From an uncultured Bacteroides sp. (GTDB lineage: Bacteria; Bacteroidota; Bacteroidia; Bacteroidales; UBA932): a DNA stretch of 13,909 bases. The stretch spans positions 1 to 13,909 of the forward strand of contig UQQM01000040.1 in the NCBI GenBank assembly GCA_900543205.1, read 5' to 3'. Made by a program: the position numbers and the translations under genes. Positions 5,747-12,960 of the stretch are shown in pieces (position 1 is the first letter of the stretch; each line of letters opens with the position of its first letter). Below the pieces are notes generated by a model. It saw nothing but the letters and a program-made list of their open reading frames with translations, made no database searches and had not been told where the DNA came from.

Positions 5747-7008
5747 GAGACCTTTTCGTTGAAATATATGAGAGCATACGCCGCAACAAGCTGCGTACCT
5801 GCCTGACCGGTTTCGCGGTGGCCTGGGGCATCTTCATGCTCATAGTGCTGCTCGGCGCCGGCAACGGGGTGCTCAACGCGTTCACGGTCGGCAGCAGCAC
5901 GCTTTCCACCAACACGATGAGCGTGAGCGGCGGATTCACCACCAAGCCCTACGCCGGCTTCCAGCAGGGCCGCCTGATCACCCTCGACGAGAGCGACATC
6001 GACCTCACCGCCGGAGACTTCTTCTCCAGCTATGTCGACGACGTGACGGCCACCGTCTCCACGGGCGTCACCGTGAACTACGGCGACAAGTACAGCAGCT
6101 GCACCATCCAGGGCGTCTATCCGGAGCGTGCGGAGATGGAGAAGATACAGGTGCTGCACGGACGCTTCATCAATCCGAACGACATAGCCGGGGTGCGCAA
6201 GGTGGCCGTGCTGCCCGAGACCCTGGCGGAGCGCCTGGTGTCCGATGCTGACGAAGTCCCGGGACTCGTGGGCGCCTACATCAAGGTGGAGGACCTCGTG
6301 TTCAGGGTCGTGGGCATCACCGAGGCGGACATGATGACCAACAGCAACTCGGTCTACGCCCCCTTCCCCACGGTGCGCGGCATCTGGCTGCCGGGCGAGG
6401 ACATAAGCAACCTCACCTTCAGCTTCCACGGACTCGAGACCGAGGAGGACAACGAAGCCTTCGAAGCGGATTACCAGGCCGCGATAAACCTCAACCACCA
6501 GGCGGCTCCGGATGACGAAAGCGCGGTCTGGATCAGTAACCGCGTCATGCAGAACATGCAGATGGAGAAAGGGCGCAACATCCTGACGACCGCGCTCTGG
6601 ATAGTCGGCCTGTTCACCCTGCTGAGCGGAGTCGTGGGAGTCAGCAACATCATGCTGATCACCGTCAAGGAGCGCACCCATGAATTCGGCATACGCAAGG
6701 CCATAGGCGCAAGCCCCTGGAGCCTCACCAAGCTGATCATCGCGGAAAGCGTCAGCATAACGGCCTTCTTCGGCTACATAGGCATGGCGTTGGGCATGTT
6801 CACCTGCGAGCTGCTTGACAAGACCCTCGGACAGTCGTCCTCGACCGTCCTCGGAACCCAGGTTTCGGTATTCGTCAATCCCACCGTCGGGCTTGACGTG
6901 GCCCTCGAAGCCACATTGCTGCTGATAATCGCCGGCACGATAGCCGGACTCTTCCCCGCGCGCCGCGCCGCCAAAGTAAGACCCATAGAAGCACTTAGAG
7001 CAGAATGA
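5743..7008 (+). CDS. MacB/FtsX-type ABC permease, subunit 1
   Basis: A 421-aa inner-membrane subunit. A first transmembrane helix (about 20-40) is followed by a large periplasmic MacB_PCD-like domain (about 45-280) and an FtsX domain with three further helices (about 282-307, 330-355, 385-405). FtsX hallmarks are GVSNIMLITVKERTHEFGIR (299-318) with KAIGA after it, and PARRAAKVRPIEALRAE at the C terminus. It overlaps both neighbours by 4 bases (ATGA). It resembles the next gene over its whole length but is clearly divergent, so the two probably pair as a heterodimer on two copies of the shared ATPase. Both carry PYAGFQxGR near residue 70, in the proximal part of the periplasmic domain. Confidence 0.92.
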   Translation: MRDLFVEIYESIRRNKLRTCLTGFAVAWGIFMLIVLLGAGNGVLNAFTVGSSTLSTNTMSVSGGFTTKPYAGFQQGRLITLDESDIDLTAGDFFSSYVDDVTATVSTGVTVNYGDKYSSCTIQGVYPERAEMEKIQVLHGRFINPNDIAGVRKVAVLPETLAERLVSDADEVPGLVGAYIKVEDLVFRVVGITEADMMTNSNSVYAPFPTVRGIWLPGEDISNLTFSFHGLETEEDNEAFEADYQAAINLNHQAAPDDESAVWISNRVMQNMQMEKGRNILTTALWIVGLFTLLSGVVGVSNIMLITVKERTHEFGIRKAIGASPWSLTKLIIAESVSITAFFGYIGMALGMFTCELLDKTLGQSSSTVLGTQVSVFVNPTVGLDVALEATLLLIIAGTIAGLFPARRAAKVRPIEALRAE

Positions 7009-8237
7009 GATTCGATATAGACACATTCACCGAGATTACGGATTCGCTGACCCGTAACAAGAGCCGCAGCTTCCTCACGGGGTTCGGCATATTCTGGGGC
7101 ATCTTCATGCTGCTCTTCCTGATGGGAGGCGGACAGGGGGTCAAGGACATGCTCTACCGTAACTTCGAGGGCTTCGCGACCAATACCACCATCATCGTCT
7201 CCGACAGGACCTCCGAGCCCTACGCCGGTTTCCAGCGCGGACGCTACTGGAGCCTGAACTACAATGACGTGGACCGAATCAAGGCCATGGTCCCCGGACT
7301 TGAGACCGTGACGCCGCAGGTCTCCAACTGGGGTCAGGACGCGGTCTTCGGAGAGAACAGCGTCGAGGCGAACGTCAGGGGCATCTATGCCGACTACTCG
7401 ATGATAGAGACTCCCAAAATCAAGTACGGACGCTATCTCAACGATGCCGACGTACGCCAGGAGCGCAAGGTCTGCGTGATAGGAAAGCGCATCTACGAGG
7501 CCCTCTTCCCCGAAGGCGGCGACCCCTGCGGCCGGAGAATCAAGGTCGGGCCCGTCTACTACCAGATAGTCGGGGTGGATTTCAATGCCGGCAACATCAG
7601 CATCAACGGCTCCGCCGACATGGCGGTCTCCGTGCCGCTCCCCGTGGTCCAGAAAGTATATGGCCGTGGCGACGTGGTGGATCTGATCTGCCTGACCGGA
7701 AAATCCGGAGTCAGCATGACTGCGGTCGAACCCATACTGCGCGAAGTCATGGCCCGCGAGCACAAGTTCAACCCCGATGACAAGCAGGCCATGTTCGTGC
7801 TAAACACCGAGGAGATGTTCTCGCTGGTGGACAATCTGTTCATCGGAATCAACTTCCTGATTCTGCTCATCGGCCTCGGGACAATACTCGCCGGAGCCAT
7901 CGGAGTCAGCAACATCATGATGGTCACGGTCAAGGAGCGCACCACCGAAATCGGCATCCGCCGCGCAATCGGCGCCACTCCCCGCGACATACTCGGCCAG
8001 ATAATCATGGAGAGCATATCGCTGACCCTGCTGGCGGGCAGCCTCGGAATAGTGTTCTCGGTCTTCATGCTGAACATCCTCGAAATGATCAACGGAGACG
8101 GCACCTCCTTCCAGGTGGGCTTCTGGACCGCAGTTGCGGCAATGGCCTTCCTTGCGCTTCTCGGCGTGCTCGCCGGCCTTGCGCCCGCATCCCGCGCAAT
8201 GAACATAAAACCCGTGGATGCAATGAGAGACGAATAA
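7005..8237 (+). CDS. MacB/FtsX-type ABC permease, subunit 2
   Basis: A 410-aa paralogue of the preceding permease with the same plan. It has a helix at about 24-42, a periplasmic domain at about 45-278, and an FtsX region with helices at about 279-305, 335-358 and 374-394. Conserved blocks include GVSNIMMVTVKERTTEIGIR (300-319) followed by RAIGATP, and a C-terminal PASRAMNIKPVDAMRDE. Its ATG overlaps the upstream stop by 4 bases. It shares EPYAGFQRGR (71-80) with KPYAGFQQGR of subunit 1, while the rest of the periplasmic domain differs. It probably forms one half of an asymmetric MacB-like permease dimer; that pairing is inferred from the presence of a single ATPase gene. Confidence 0.92.
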   Translation: MRFDIDTFTEITDSLTRNKSRSFLTGFGIFWGIFMLLFLMGGGQGVKDMLYRNFEGFATNTTIIVSDRTSEPYAGFQRGRYWSLNYNDVDRIKAMVPGLETVTPQVSNWGQDAVFGENSVEANVRGIYADYSMIETPKIKYGRYLNDADVRQERKVCVIGKRIYEALFPEGGDPCGRRIKVGPVYYQIVGVDFNAGNISINGSADMAVSVPLPVVQKVYGRGDVVDLICLTGKSGVSMTAVEPILREVMAREHKFNPDDKQAMFVLNTEEMFSLVDNLFIGINFLILLIGLGTILAGAIGVSNIMMVTVKERTTEIGIRRAIGATPRDILGQIIMESISLTLLAGSLGIVFSVFMLNILEMINGDGTSFQVGFWTAVAAMAFLALLGVLAGLAPASRAMNIKPVDAMRDE

Positions 8238-8255
8238 TATAAACATGAGATAACA

Positions 8256-9347
8256 ATGAAAAAAGCAATCAAGTACATTATCCTCGCCATCGTGGCGGCG
8301 GTCATCATCGGCACCTTCGTGTCGCTCTACAAGAAGTCCCGTCCCGAAGTCGTCAGCTGGCAGCAGCTGGAGGCCATGGTGATGGACATCCAGAAGACCA
8401 CCGTGGTGACCGGCAAGATAGAGCCGCGCAACGAGGTCGAGGTGAAGCCCCAGATCAACGGCATCATATCCGAAATCTACAAGGAGGCCGGAGAACAGGT
8501 CATGGAGAACGAAATCATCGCGAAGCTCAAGGTGATTCCCGACATGGGGTCGCTGAGCTCGGCCGAGTCCCGCGTGCGTCTTGCCGACATCAACCTCAAG
8601 CAGGCGCAGACCAATTATGAGAGGGAGAAAATTCTCTATGACAAGGATCTCGTAAGCGCAGAGGAATACGACCAGGTGGTGCAGGCCCTCGAACAGGCCA
8701 AGGAGGAGCGCGCGGCCGCCCAGGAGAACCTCGAGGTCATCAGGGACGGTGTCTCATCGACCAACGCCACCGAAAGCTCTACCCTGATTCGCTCCACCAT
8801 AACCGGACTCATCCTCGACATCCCGGTCAAGGTCGGCAATTCCGTGATCCAGGCCAACACGATGAATGACGGCACCACCGTCGCAACCGTCGCAGACATG
8901 AACGACCTCATCTTCGACGGCAACATCGACGAGACCGAAGTCGGGGCGCTCCGCGAGGGCATGCCCATGGTGATAAGCGTGGGGGCGCTCAGCGGCTACA
9001 GCTCATCCGCGACCCTTGAATACATAGCGCCCAAGGCGGTCGAAAACAACGGAGCCAACCAGTTCGAGATCAAGGCCGCAGTTGAGGTCAACGGCGACTA
9101 CACCATGCGTTCGGGCTACAGCGCCAACGCCGAAATCGTGCTCCAGGAGGTCAAGGACGTCGTGTCGGTGCCTGAGAGCGCCCTCGAATTCGAAGGCGAC
9201 GAATGCTTCGTACAGCTTTTCCAGGCCGACGGAAGCTACGTGCGCACACCCGTCACGACCGGCCTCAGCGACGGCATCAACATCGAAATCAAGTCCGGCC
9301 TCAAGGCCGGCGACAAGGTGCGCGGAATCCGTATAATCAACGAGTAA
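8256..9347 (+). CDS. Periplasmic membrane-fusion (adaptor) protein, MacA/HlyD type
   Basis: A 363-aa adaptor linking the inner-membrane permeases to the outer-membrane channel. It has an N-terminal anchor helix (6-24), then two lipoyl half-motifs (about 56-92 and 176-212) flanking a coiled-coil hairpin (about 98-165, rich in Gln/Glu/Ala). A beta-barrel (about 215-300) and a membrane-proximal domain (about 303-360) follow. TTVVTGKIEPRNEVEVKPQI and GLKAGDKVRG are typical of the family. The gene begins 18 bases after permease 2; a trivial ATG-AGA-TAA in that gap is ignored. The anchor suggests it stays in the inner membrane rather than being a lipoprotein, as no lipobox Cys is present. Confidence 0.93.
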   Translation: MKKAIKYIILAIVAAVIIGTFVSLYKKSRPEVVSWQQLEAMVMDIQKTTVVTGKIEPRNEVEVKPQINGIISEIYKEAGEQVMENEIIAKLKVIPDMGSLSSAESRVRLADINLKQAQTNYEREKILYDKDLVSAEEYDQVVQALEQAKEERAAAQENLEVIRDGVSSTNATESSTLIRSTITGLILDIPVKVGNSVIQANTMNDGTTVATVADMNDLIFDGNIDETEVGALREGMPMVISVGALSGYSSSATLEYIAPKAVENNGANQFEIKAAVEVNGDYTMRSGYSANAEIVLQEVKDVVSVPESALEFEGDECFVQLFQADGSYVRTPVTTGLSDGINIEIKSGLKAGDKVRGIRIINE

Positions 9348-9352
9348 TAGCC

Positions 9353-10675
9353 ATGAAAAAATATCTGATAGCAATATTCTGTCTCGCTGGACCCCTGTCA
9401 TCCGCCCAGGAGGGACAAGGACCCTGGAGCCTTCAGGACTGCGTGGACTATGCGCTCGAGCACAATATCACGGTCCGCCAGAGCGAAGTCACCCTGGAGC
9501 AGAAGGAAATCGAGCTGAACACCGCAAAGAACCGCCGTCTGCCCGGACTGAACGCCTCCGTTTCGGAGAACCTCTCGTTCGGACGCGGTCTGACCGCTGA
9601 CAACACCTACACGAACTCCAATACGACCTCAACGTCGTTCTCCCTCGGGGCAGACATCCCGATTTTCCAGGGTTTCGACATCAACAACGGCATCAAGCTC
9701 GGCAAGCTCGGCCTCGAAGCCGCAGTCGAGGACCTGGAGAAGGCCAAGGACGACATACGCGTGAACGTCGCCCAGGCCTACGTGGACATACTCTACAATC
9801 AGGAGATGCTGAAGGTGGCCCAGAGCCAGCTTGAACATGACGGGCAGCTTCTTGAACAGGTCGTGACGCGCAGGGCCGCAGGAAAGGCGAGCGATGCGGA
9901 AGTCTCCGCACAGGAGGCGGCGCTTGCCCAGAGCAGGCTTTCCGCCACCCAGGCTTCCAACAACCTCCAGCTTTCGGTGCTCACGCTCACCCAACTGCTG
10001 GAACTCCCTTCGCCCGAAGGCTTCGAAATCGAGATTCCTTCCATGGAGAGCTTCGAGATGAAGCTGCTGGAGAACCCCGAAACCATCTACGCGCAGGCCG
10101 AGGCAATCAAGCCCGCAGTGAAGTCGGCGATGCTCAATCTGGAGTCCGCCGAGGTCAGCATCACAAGGGCGAAGGGAGCCTATCTCCCGACCCTCATGCT
10201 CACGGGCGGATTGGGAACCAACTACTATACGACTTCCCGCATGAGCTCCTCCAGCTTCGCGGATCAGATGAAGAACAACTTCAGCCAGTATGTCGGACTC
10301 TCGCTGAGCATCCCCATATTCTCCCGCTTCTCCACCAGGAATTCCGTGAGGAACGCTGAACTCAACTACGAGAGCCAGCAGCTTCAGCTGGAGAACATCA
10401 AGAAATCCCTTTATAAGGAGATCCAGCAGGCCTACTACAACGCCGTGGCTGCCCAGAGCAAATATGTGAGCAGCATGGAGTCTGCGGAAAGCGCAAGGAA
10501 GCATTATGAGCTGACGGAAGAGAAATACCGCGCCGGCAAGGCCGACATTGCGGACTACAACGACGCCAAGAACAGCTGGCTCAGCTCCGAGTCCGATTTC
10601 GTGCGCTCGAAGTACGAATGCCTGTTCCAGACGAGGCTGCTCGACTTCTACAAGGGAGAGGACATAGTCTTCTGA
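9353..10675 (+). CDS. TolC-like outer-membrane efflux channel
   Basis: A 440-aa outer-membrane efflux protein that begins 5 bases after the adaptor gene. The signal peptide (1-18, cleavage likely after SSA) is followed by WSLQDCVDYALEHN, the usual start of the first OEP repeat in Bacteroidota. Two OEP repeats (about 24-215 and 240-435) contain long amphipathic helices and the paired strand segments SFSLGADIPIFQGF and YVGLSLSIPIFSRF, which form the barrel. The frame is open upstream to 9203, but 9353 is chosen because it gives the signal peptide. As last gene of the operon it completes a tripartite exporter reaching the outside of the cell. Confidence 0.94.
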   Translation: MKKYLIAIFCLAGPLSSAQEGQGPWSLQDCVDYALEHNITVRQSEVTLEQKEIELNTAKNRRLPGLNASVSENLSFGRGLTADNTYTNSNTTSTSFSLGADIPIFQGFDINNGIKLGKLGLEAAVEDLEKAKDDIRVNVAQAYVDILYNQEMLKVAQSQLEHDGQLLEQVVTRRAAGKASDAEVSAQEAALAQSRLSATQASNNLQLSVLTLTQLLELPSPEGFEIEIPSMESFEMKLLENPETIYAQAEAIKPAVKSAMLNLESAEVSITRAKGAYLPTLMLTGGLGTNYYTTSRMSSSSFADQMKNNFSQYVGLSLSIPIFSRFSTRNSVRNAELNYESQQLQLENIKKSLYKEIQQAYYNAVAAQSKYVSSMESAESARKHYELTEEKYRAGKADIADYNDAKNSWLSSESDFVRSKYECLFQTRLLDFYKGEDIVF

Positions 10676-10677
10676 AC

Positions 10678-10708
10678 TTGCTTGTCGCCGGCGGAATTGC
10701 TATATTGC
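10678..10708 (+). promoter_or_regulatory. Probable promoter of the second barrel gene
   Basis: TTG (10678-10680) and TATATTGC (10701-10708) are separated by 20 bases; the -7 box is one base short of TAnnTTTG. The spacer contains the 8-bp palindrome CGCCGGCG (10686-10693). The arrangement suggests the barrel gene can be transcribed apart from the exporter operon, though read-through is also possible because no terminator is visible. Confidence 0.4.
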
Positions 10709-10730
10709 CGTGGAATCAGACCTCTATGAC

Positions 10731-11315
10731 ATGAAAAAGCTTTTTGCCGCGATTCTTCTGCTGGCCGTCACGACAGCTGCGGCCGCGCAGACCTACAGCT
10801 CCAGGCAGGGCTATGCCCTTCCGGACAATGAAATATCAGTCTATTACGGCCAGGGTTCCTACACGCAGCTTGCGATGGCTCTGGGAGGAGCCCTCGGCAC
10901 TGTCTTCACTTTCGGCGCGGCCCGTCTTGAAGACCTCCACACCACCGGGGCCATAGGAGTCGCGTATCACCGCTACGTGCATCGCAGCATAGCCGTGGGA
11001 GCGGTTCTCGGCTATGAAGGCGGAACCATGAGGTTCTCGACTCCTTCCGGGACGGAAGATTCGGGCAGGTTCTCCTTTATCGAATTCATGCCGTCGGCCA
11101 CGTTCAAGTGGTTCAGCCTTCCAAGCCTGAGCATGTATTCCCGGGTCGCCGTCGGTGCGATGCTGGGCCTGTCCGATGGCGACACTGCCGCAGCGTTCGC
11201 GTTCCATGCCTCTCCGGTGGGCATCGACTTCGGTACCGGCATGTTCCGGGGCTTTCTCGAGGCGGGCTTCGGCTGCCAGGGAATTCTGACCGCAGGCCTG
11301 AAGCTTTGCCTATAG
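10731..11315 (+). CDS. Small outer-membrane beta-barrel protein, paralogue 2
   Basis: A 194-aa protein with a clear signal peptide (MKKLFAAILLLAVTTAAAAQ, cleavage probably after AAA), then barrel-like alternating strands. It is a full-length paralogue of the minus-strand protein at 4280-4888. They share the mature N terminus NEISVYYGQGS and the blocks MPSATFKW, MYSRVAVGAMLG, PVGIDFG and RGFLEAGFGCQG. It ends in LKLCL rather than the usual aromatic residue, which is odd for a protein inserted by BAM. An in-frame ATG at 10710 is rejected because the signal peptide begins at 10731. The gene lies 55 bases after the TolC-like gene on the same strand. Function is unknown. Confidence 0.8.
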   Translation: MKKLFAAILLLAVTTAAAAQTYSSRQGYALPDNEISVYYGQGSYTQLAMALGGALGTVFTFGAARLEDLHTTGAIGVAYHRYVHRSIAVGAVLGYEGGTMRFSTPSGTEDSGRFSFIEFMPSATFKWFSLPSLSMYSRVAVGAMLGLSDGDTAAAFAFHASPVGIDFGTGMFRGFLEAGFGCQGILTAGLKLCL

Positions 11316-11338
11316 TCGCGAATTATTTTGTAACTTTG
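11305..11338 (+). promoter_or_regulatory. Probable promoter of galE
   Basis: A perfect -7 element TAACTTTG (11331-11338) is preceded by TTTG (11305-11308). The spacing is 22 bases, slightly longer than the 19-20 seen at other promoters in this window. The predicted start near 11344 leaves a leader of about 45 bases. Confidence 0.55.
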
Positions 11339-11353
11339 GAGTCAGTTTCAGAG

Positions 11354-11371
11354 CGGACGCACGGTGCGCCG
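11354..11371 (+). other. Stem-loop in the galE leader
   Basis: Bases 11354-11356 and 11358-11361 pair with 11365-11371, giving a 7-bp GC-rich stem with one bulged A (11357) and a CGG loop. It lies between the predicted transcription start and the ATG at 11389. It is not followed by a T-run, so it is not a terminator. It might affect mRNA stability or translation; no known riboswitch is recognised. Confidence 0.3.
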
Positions 11372-11388
11372 TGACAACAGACAGGATT

Positions 11389-12414
11389 ATGCCAAAGACC
11401 GTATTAGTTTCCGGCGGTGCCGGATTCATCGGCAGCCACGTGACCGTGGAGCTTTCCCAGGCCGGCTACGAGGTTGTCATCGCCGACAACATGTCAAATT
11501 GCGACGAGACCAACTATGAAGGCGTCTGCCGGATATTGGGCAGGCGCCCGCCTCTCGTGAAGATGGACTTCTGCGACATGGATGCCGTCGAAAGGCTCTT
11601 TGCCGACCATCATATCGACGCTGTCATCCATTTCGCGGCGTTCAAGGCCGTGGGGGAGTCGGTGGACGAGCCGCTGAAGTACTACCGCAACAACCTGGAT
11701 TCGTTCATGAACATCGTCGAGGCCTCAAGGCGGCAGGGAGGGTGCAACATACTTTTCTCCTCTTCCGCGACGGTCTACGGCGTCGCCGACAGGCTGCCCG
11801 TGACGGAACAGACCCCGCGCCAGCCGGCGACCTCGCCCTACGGCAACACCAAGCAGGTCTGCGAGGACATCCTGAGGGATTGCGTACATGCCTATAAAGG
11901 CGTGAAGGGCATAGCCCTCCGCTATTTCAATCCCATAGGCGCGCACCCCTCCGCCCTCATAGGGGAGCTTCCCCGGGGAGTGCCCAACAATCTCGTGCCC
12001 TTCATCACCCAGACCGCGATAGGGAAGCGCGAATGCCTCTCGGTGTTCGGCAACGACTACGATACTCCCGACGGAACCTGCCTGCGCGACTATATCGACG
12101 TGGTGGATCTCGCGAAGGCCCATGTCTGCGCGGTTTCGAGGATGGTCGGCGGCGGCATGAAGGAGGACTACGAAATATTCAACATAGGCACCGGCCGTCC
12201 CGTGTCGGTACTGGAGCTCGTGAACTCCTTCGAGAAAGTCAATCATCTCAAGCTCAACTGGAAATTCGCGCCCCGAAGGGCCGGCGACGTCCCTGCGATC
12301 TGGGCTGACACCACCCTCGCCAACAGGGAGCTCGGCTGGAAGGCGGAGCGCAGCGTGGACGAGACCCTGGCGGCCGCATGGGCGTGGGAGAAGCACCTGG
12401 CCGGGATTCAGTAG
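11389..12414 (+). CDS. galE: UDP-glucose 4-epimerase GalE
   Basis: A 341-aa NAD-dependent short-chain dehydrogenase/reductase that interconverts UDP-glucose and UDP-galactose, feeding the Leloir pathway and surface polysaccharide synthesis. The N-terminal NAD-binding motif is GGAGFIGSH (9-17). The catalytic triad is S126 in SSSATVYG, Y151 and K155 (YGNTK). Substrate-site blocks include RYFNPIGAH (178-186), NNLVPF (200-205) and RDYIDVVDLAKAH (233-245). The length matches the family. A GTG at 11371 would add six residues, but the ATG at 11389 gives the normal MPKTVLVSGGAG start. It is followed after 12 bases by the phosphoesterase gene, so they probably share a transcript. Confidence 0.95.
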   Translation: MPKTVLVSGGAGFIGSHVTVELSQAGYEVVIADNMSNCDETNYEGVCRILGRRPPLVKMDFCDMDAVERLFADHHIDAVIHFAAFKAVGESVDEPLKYYRNNLDSFMNIVEASRRQGGCNILFSSSATVYGVADRLPVTEQTPRQPATSPYGNTKQVCEDILRDCVHAYKGVKGIALRYFNPIGAHPSALIGELPRGVPNNLVPFITQTAIGKRECLSVFGNDYDTPDGTCLRDYIDVVDLAKAHVCAVSRMVGGGMKEDYEIFNIGTGRPVSVLELVNSFEKVNHLKLNWKFAPRRAGDVPAIWADTTLANRELGWKAERSVDETLAAAWAWEKHLAGIQ

Positions 12415-12426
12415 CTTCCGGACGGG

Positions 12427-12930
12427 ATGTATATCGGGATAATCAGCGACACCCATGGCGTGTTCAGCCCGGGCTTCAGGAATTTCCTGGAGCCGGTAGA
12501 CGTCATCTGGCATGCGGGCGACTTCGGCGGAGGAATAGGATTCGCCGAGGAACTGGCGGCGTTCAAGCCTCTTGTCGGGGTCTATGGCAACTGTGACGGG
12601 CAGGACATACGCAGCGAATATCCGGAATCGAAATTCATCGAAGAACAGGGCCTGCGCATATTGCTGAAGCATATAGGAGGTTCGCCCGGCCATTACGACA
12701 AGGACGCCAGGGTGCTGCTTGACGCATATCGCCCCGATGTGTTCGTCTGCGGGCATTCGCATATACTCAAGGTCATGAACGACAGCAGCCGTGGCATGTT
12801 CTATATCAATCCCGGTGCTGCCGGAATCCAGGGCTGGCATGTGGAGCGTACCGCCTTGCGCGTCAGGCTCGACGGAGGCAGGTTCCACGACATGGAGCTC
12901 TGCCGGATTCCCCGCGCCGCCGGGGGATGA
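12427..12930 (+). CDS. YfcE/MJ0936-family metallophosphoesterase
   Basis: A 167-aa calcineurin-like phosphodiesterase. The metal ligands of the fold are all present: D8 and H10 (SDTHG), D32 (HAGDF), N55 (GNCD), H82, and H110/H112 (GHSH), followed by NPGAAG (128-133). Family members hydrolyse phosphodiesters in vitro with Mn2+ or Ni2+, but the physiological substrate is uncertain. It lies 12 bases after galE on the same strand with GGACGGG directly before the ATG, so it is probably co-transcribed with galE. Length is normal, with no frameshift. Confidence 0.9.
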   Translation: MYIGIISDTHGVFSPGFRNFLEPVDVIWHAGDFGGGIGFAEELAAFKPLVGVYGNCDGQDIRSEYPESKFIEEQGLRILLKHIGGSPGHYDKDARVLLDAYRPDVFVCGHSHILKVMNDSSRGMFYINPGAAGIQGWHVERTALRVRLDGGRFHDMELCRIPRAAGG

Positions 12931-12947
12931 AAACTTCAAACCGTTTC

Positions 12948-12955
12948 TAACTTTG
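12948..12955 (+). promoter_or_regulatory. -7 element of the radA promoter
   Basis: TAACTTTG (12948-12955) is a perfect TAnnTTTG match. Only five bases separate it from the radA ATG at 12961, so transcription would start at or within a few bases of the start codon. No good -33 TTG is visible at the normal distance. Confidence 0.5.
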
Positions 12956-12960
12956 CGCTT

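Noticed and set aside
5707..7026. A 439-codon minus-strand frame, with similar ones at 6774-7763 and 953-1900
   Set aside because: These are shadows of the permease and FeoB genes. Their composition is rich in His, Asp and Arg and shows no domain pattern.
11371..11388. GTG start for galE
   Set aside because: The ATG at 11389 gives the normal GalE N terminus directly before the NAD-binding motif, and the GTG lies in the 3' arm of the leader hairpin.
12910..12925. CCCCG/CGGGG hairpin at the end of the phosphoesterase gene as a terminator
   Set aside because: The stem is within codons, only 5 bp long, and is followed by GATGAAAAC rather than a T-run.
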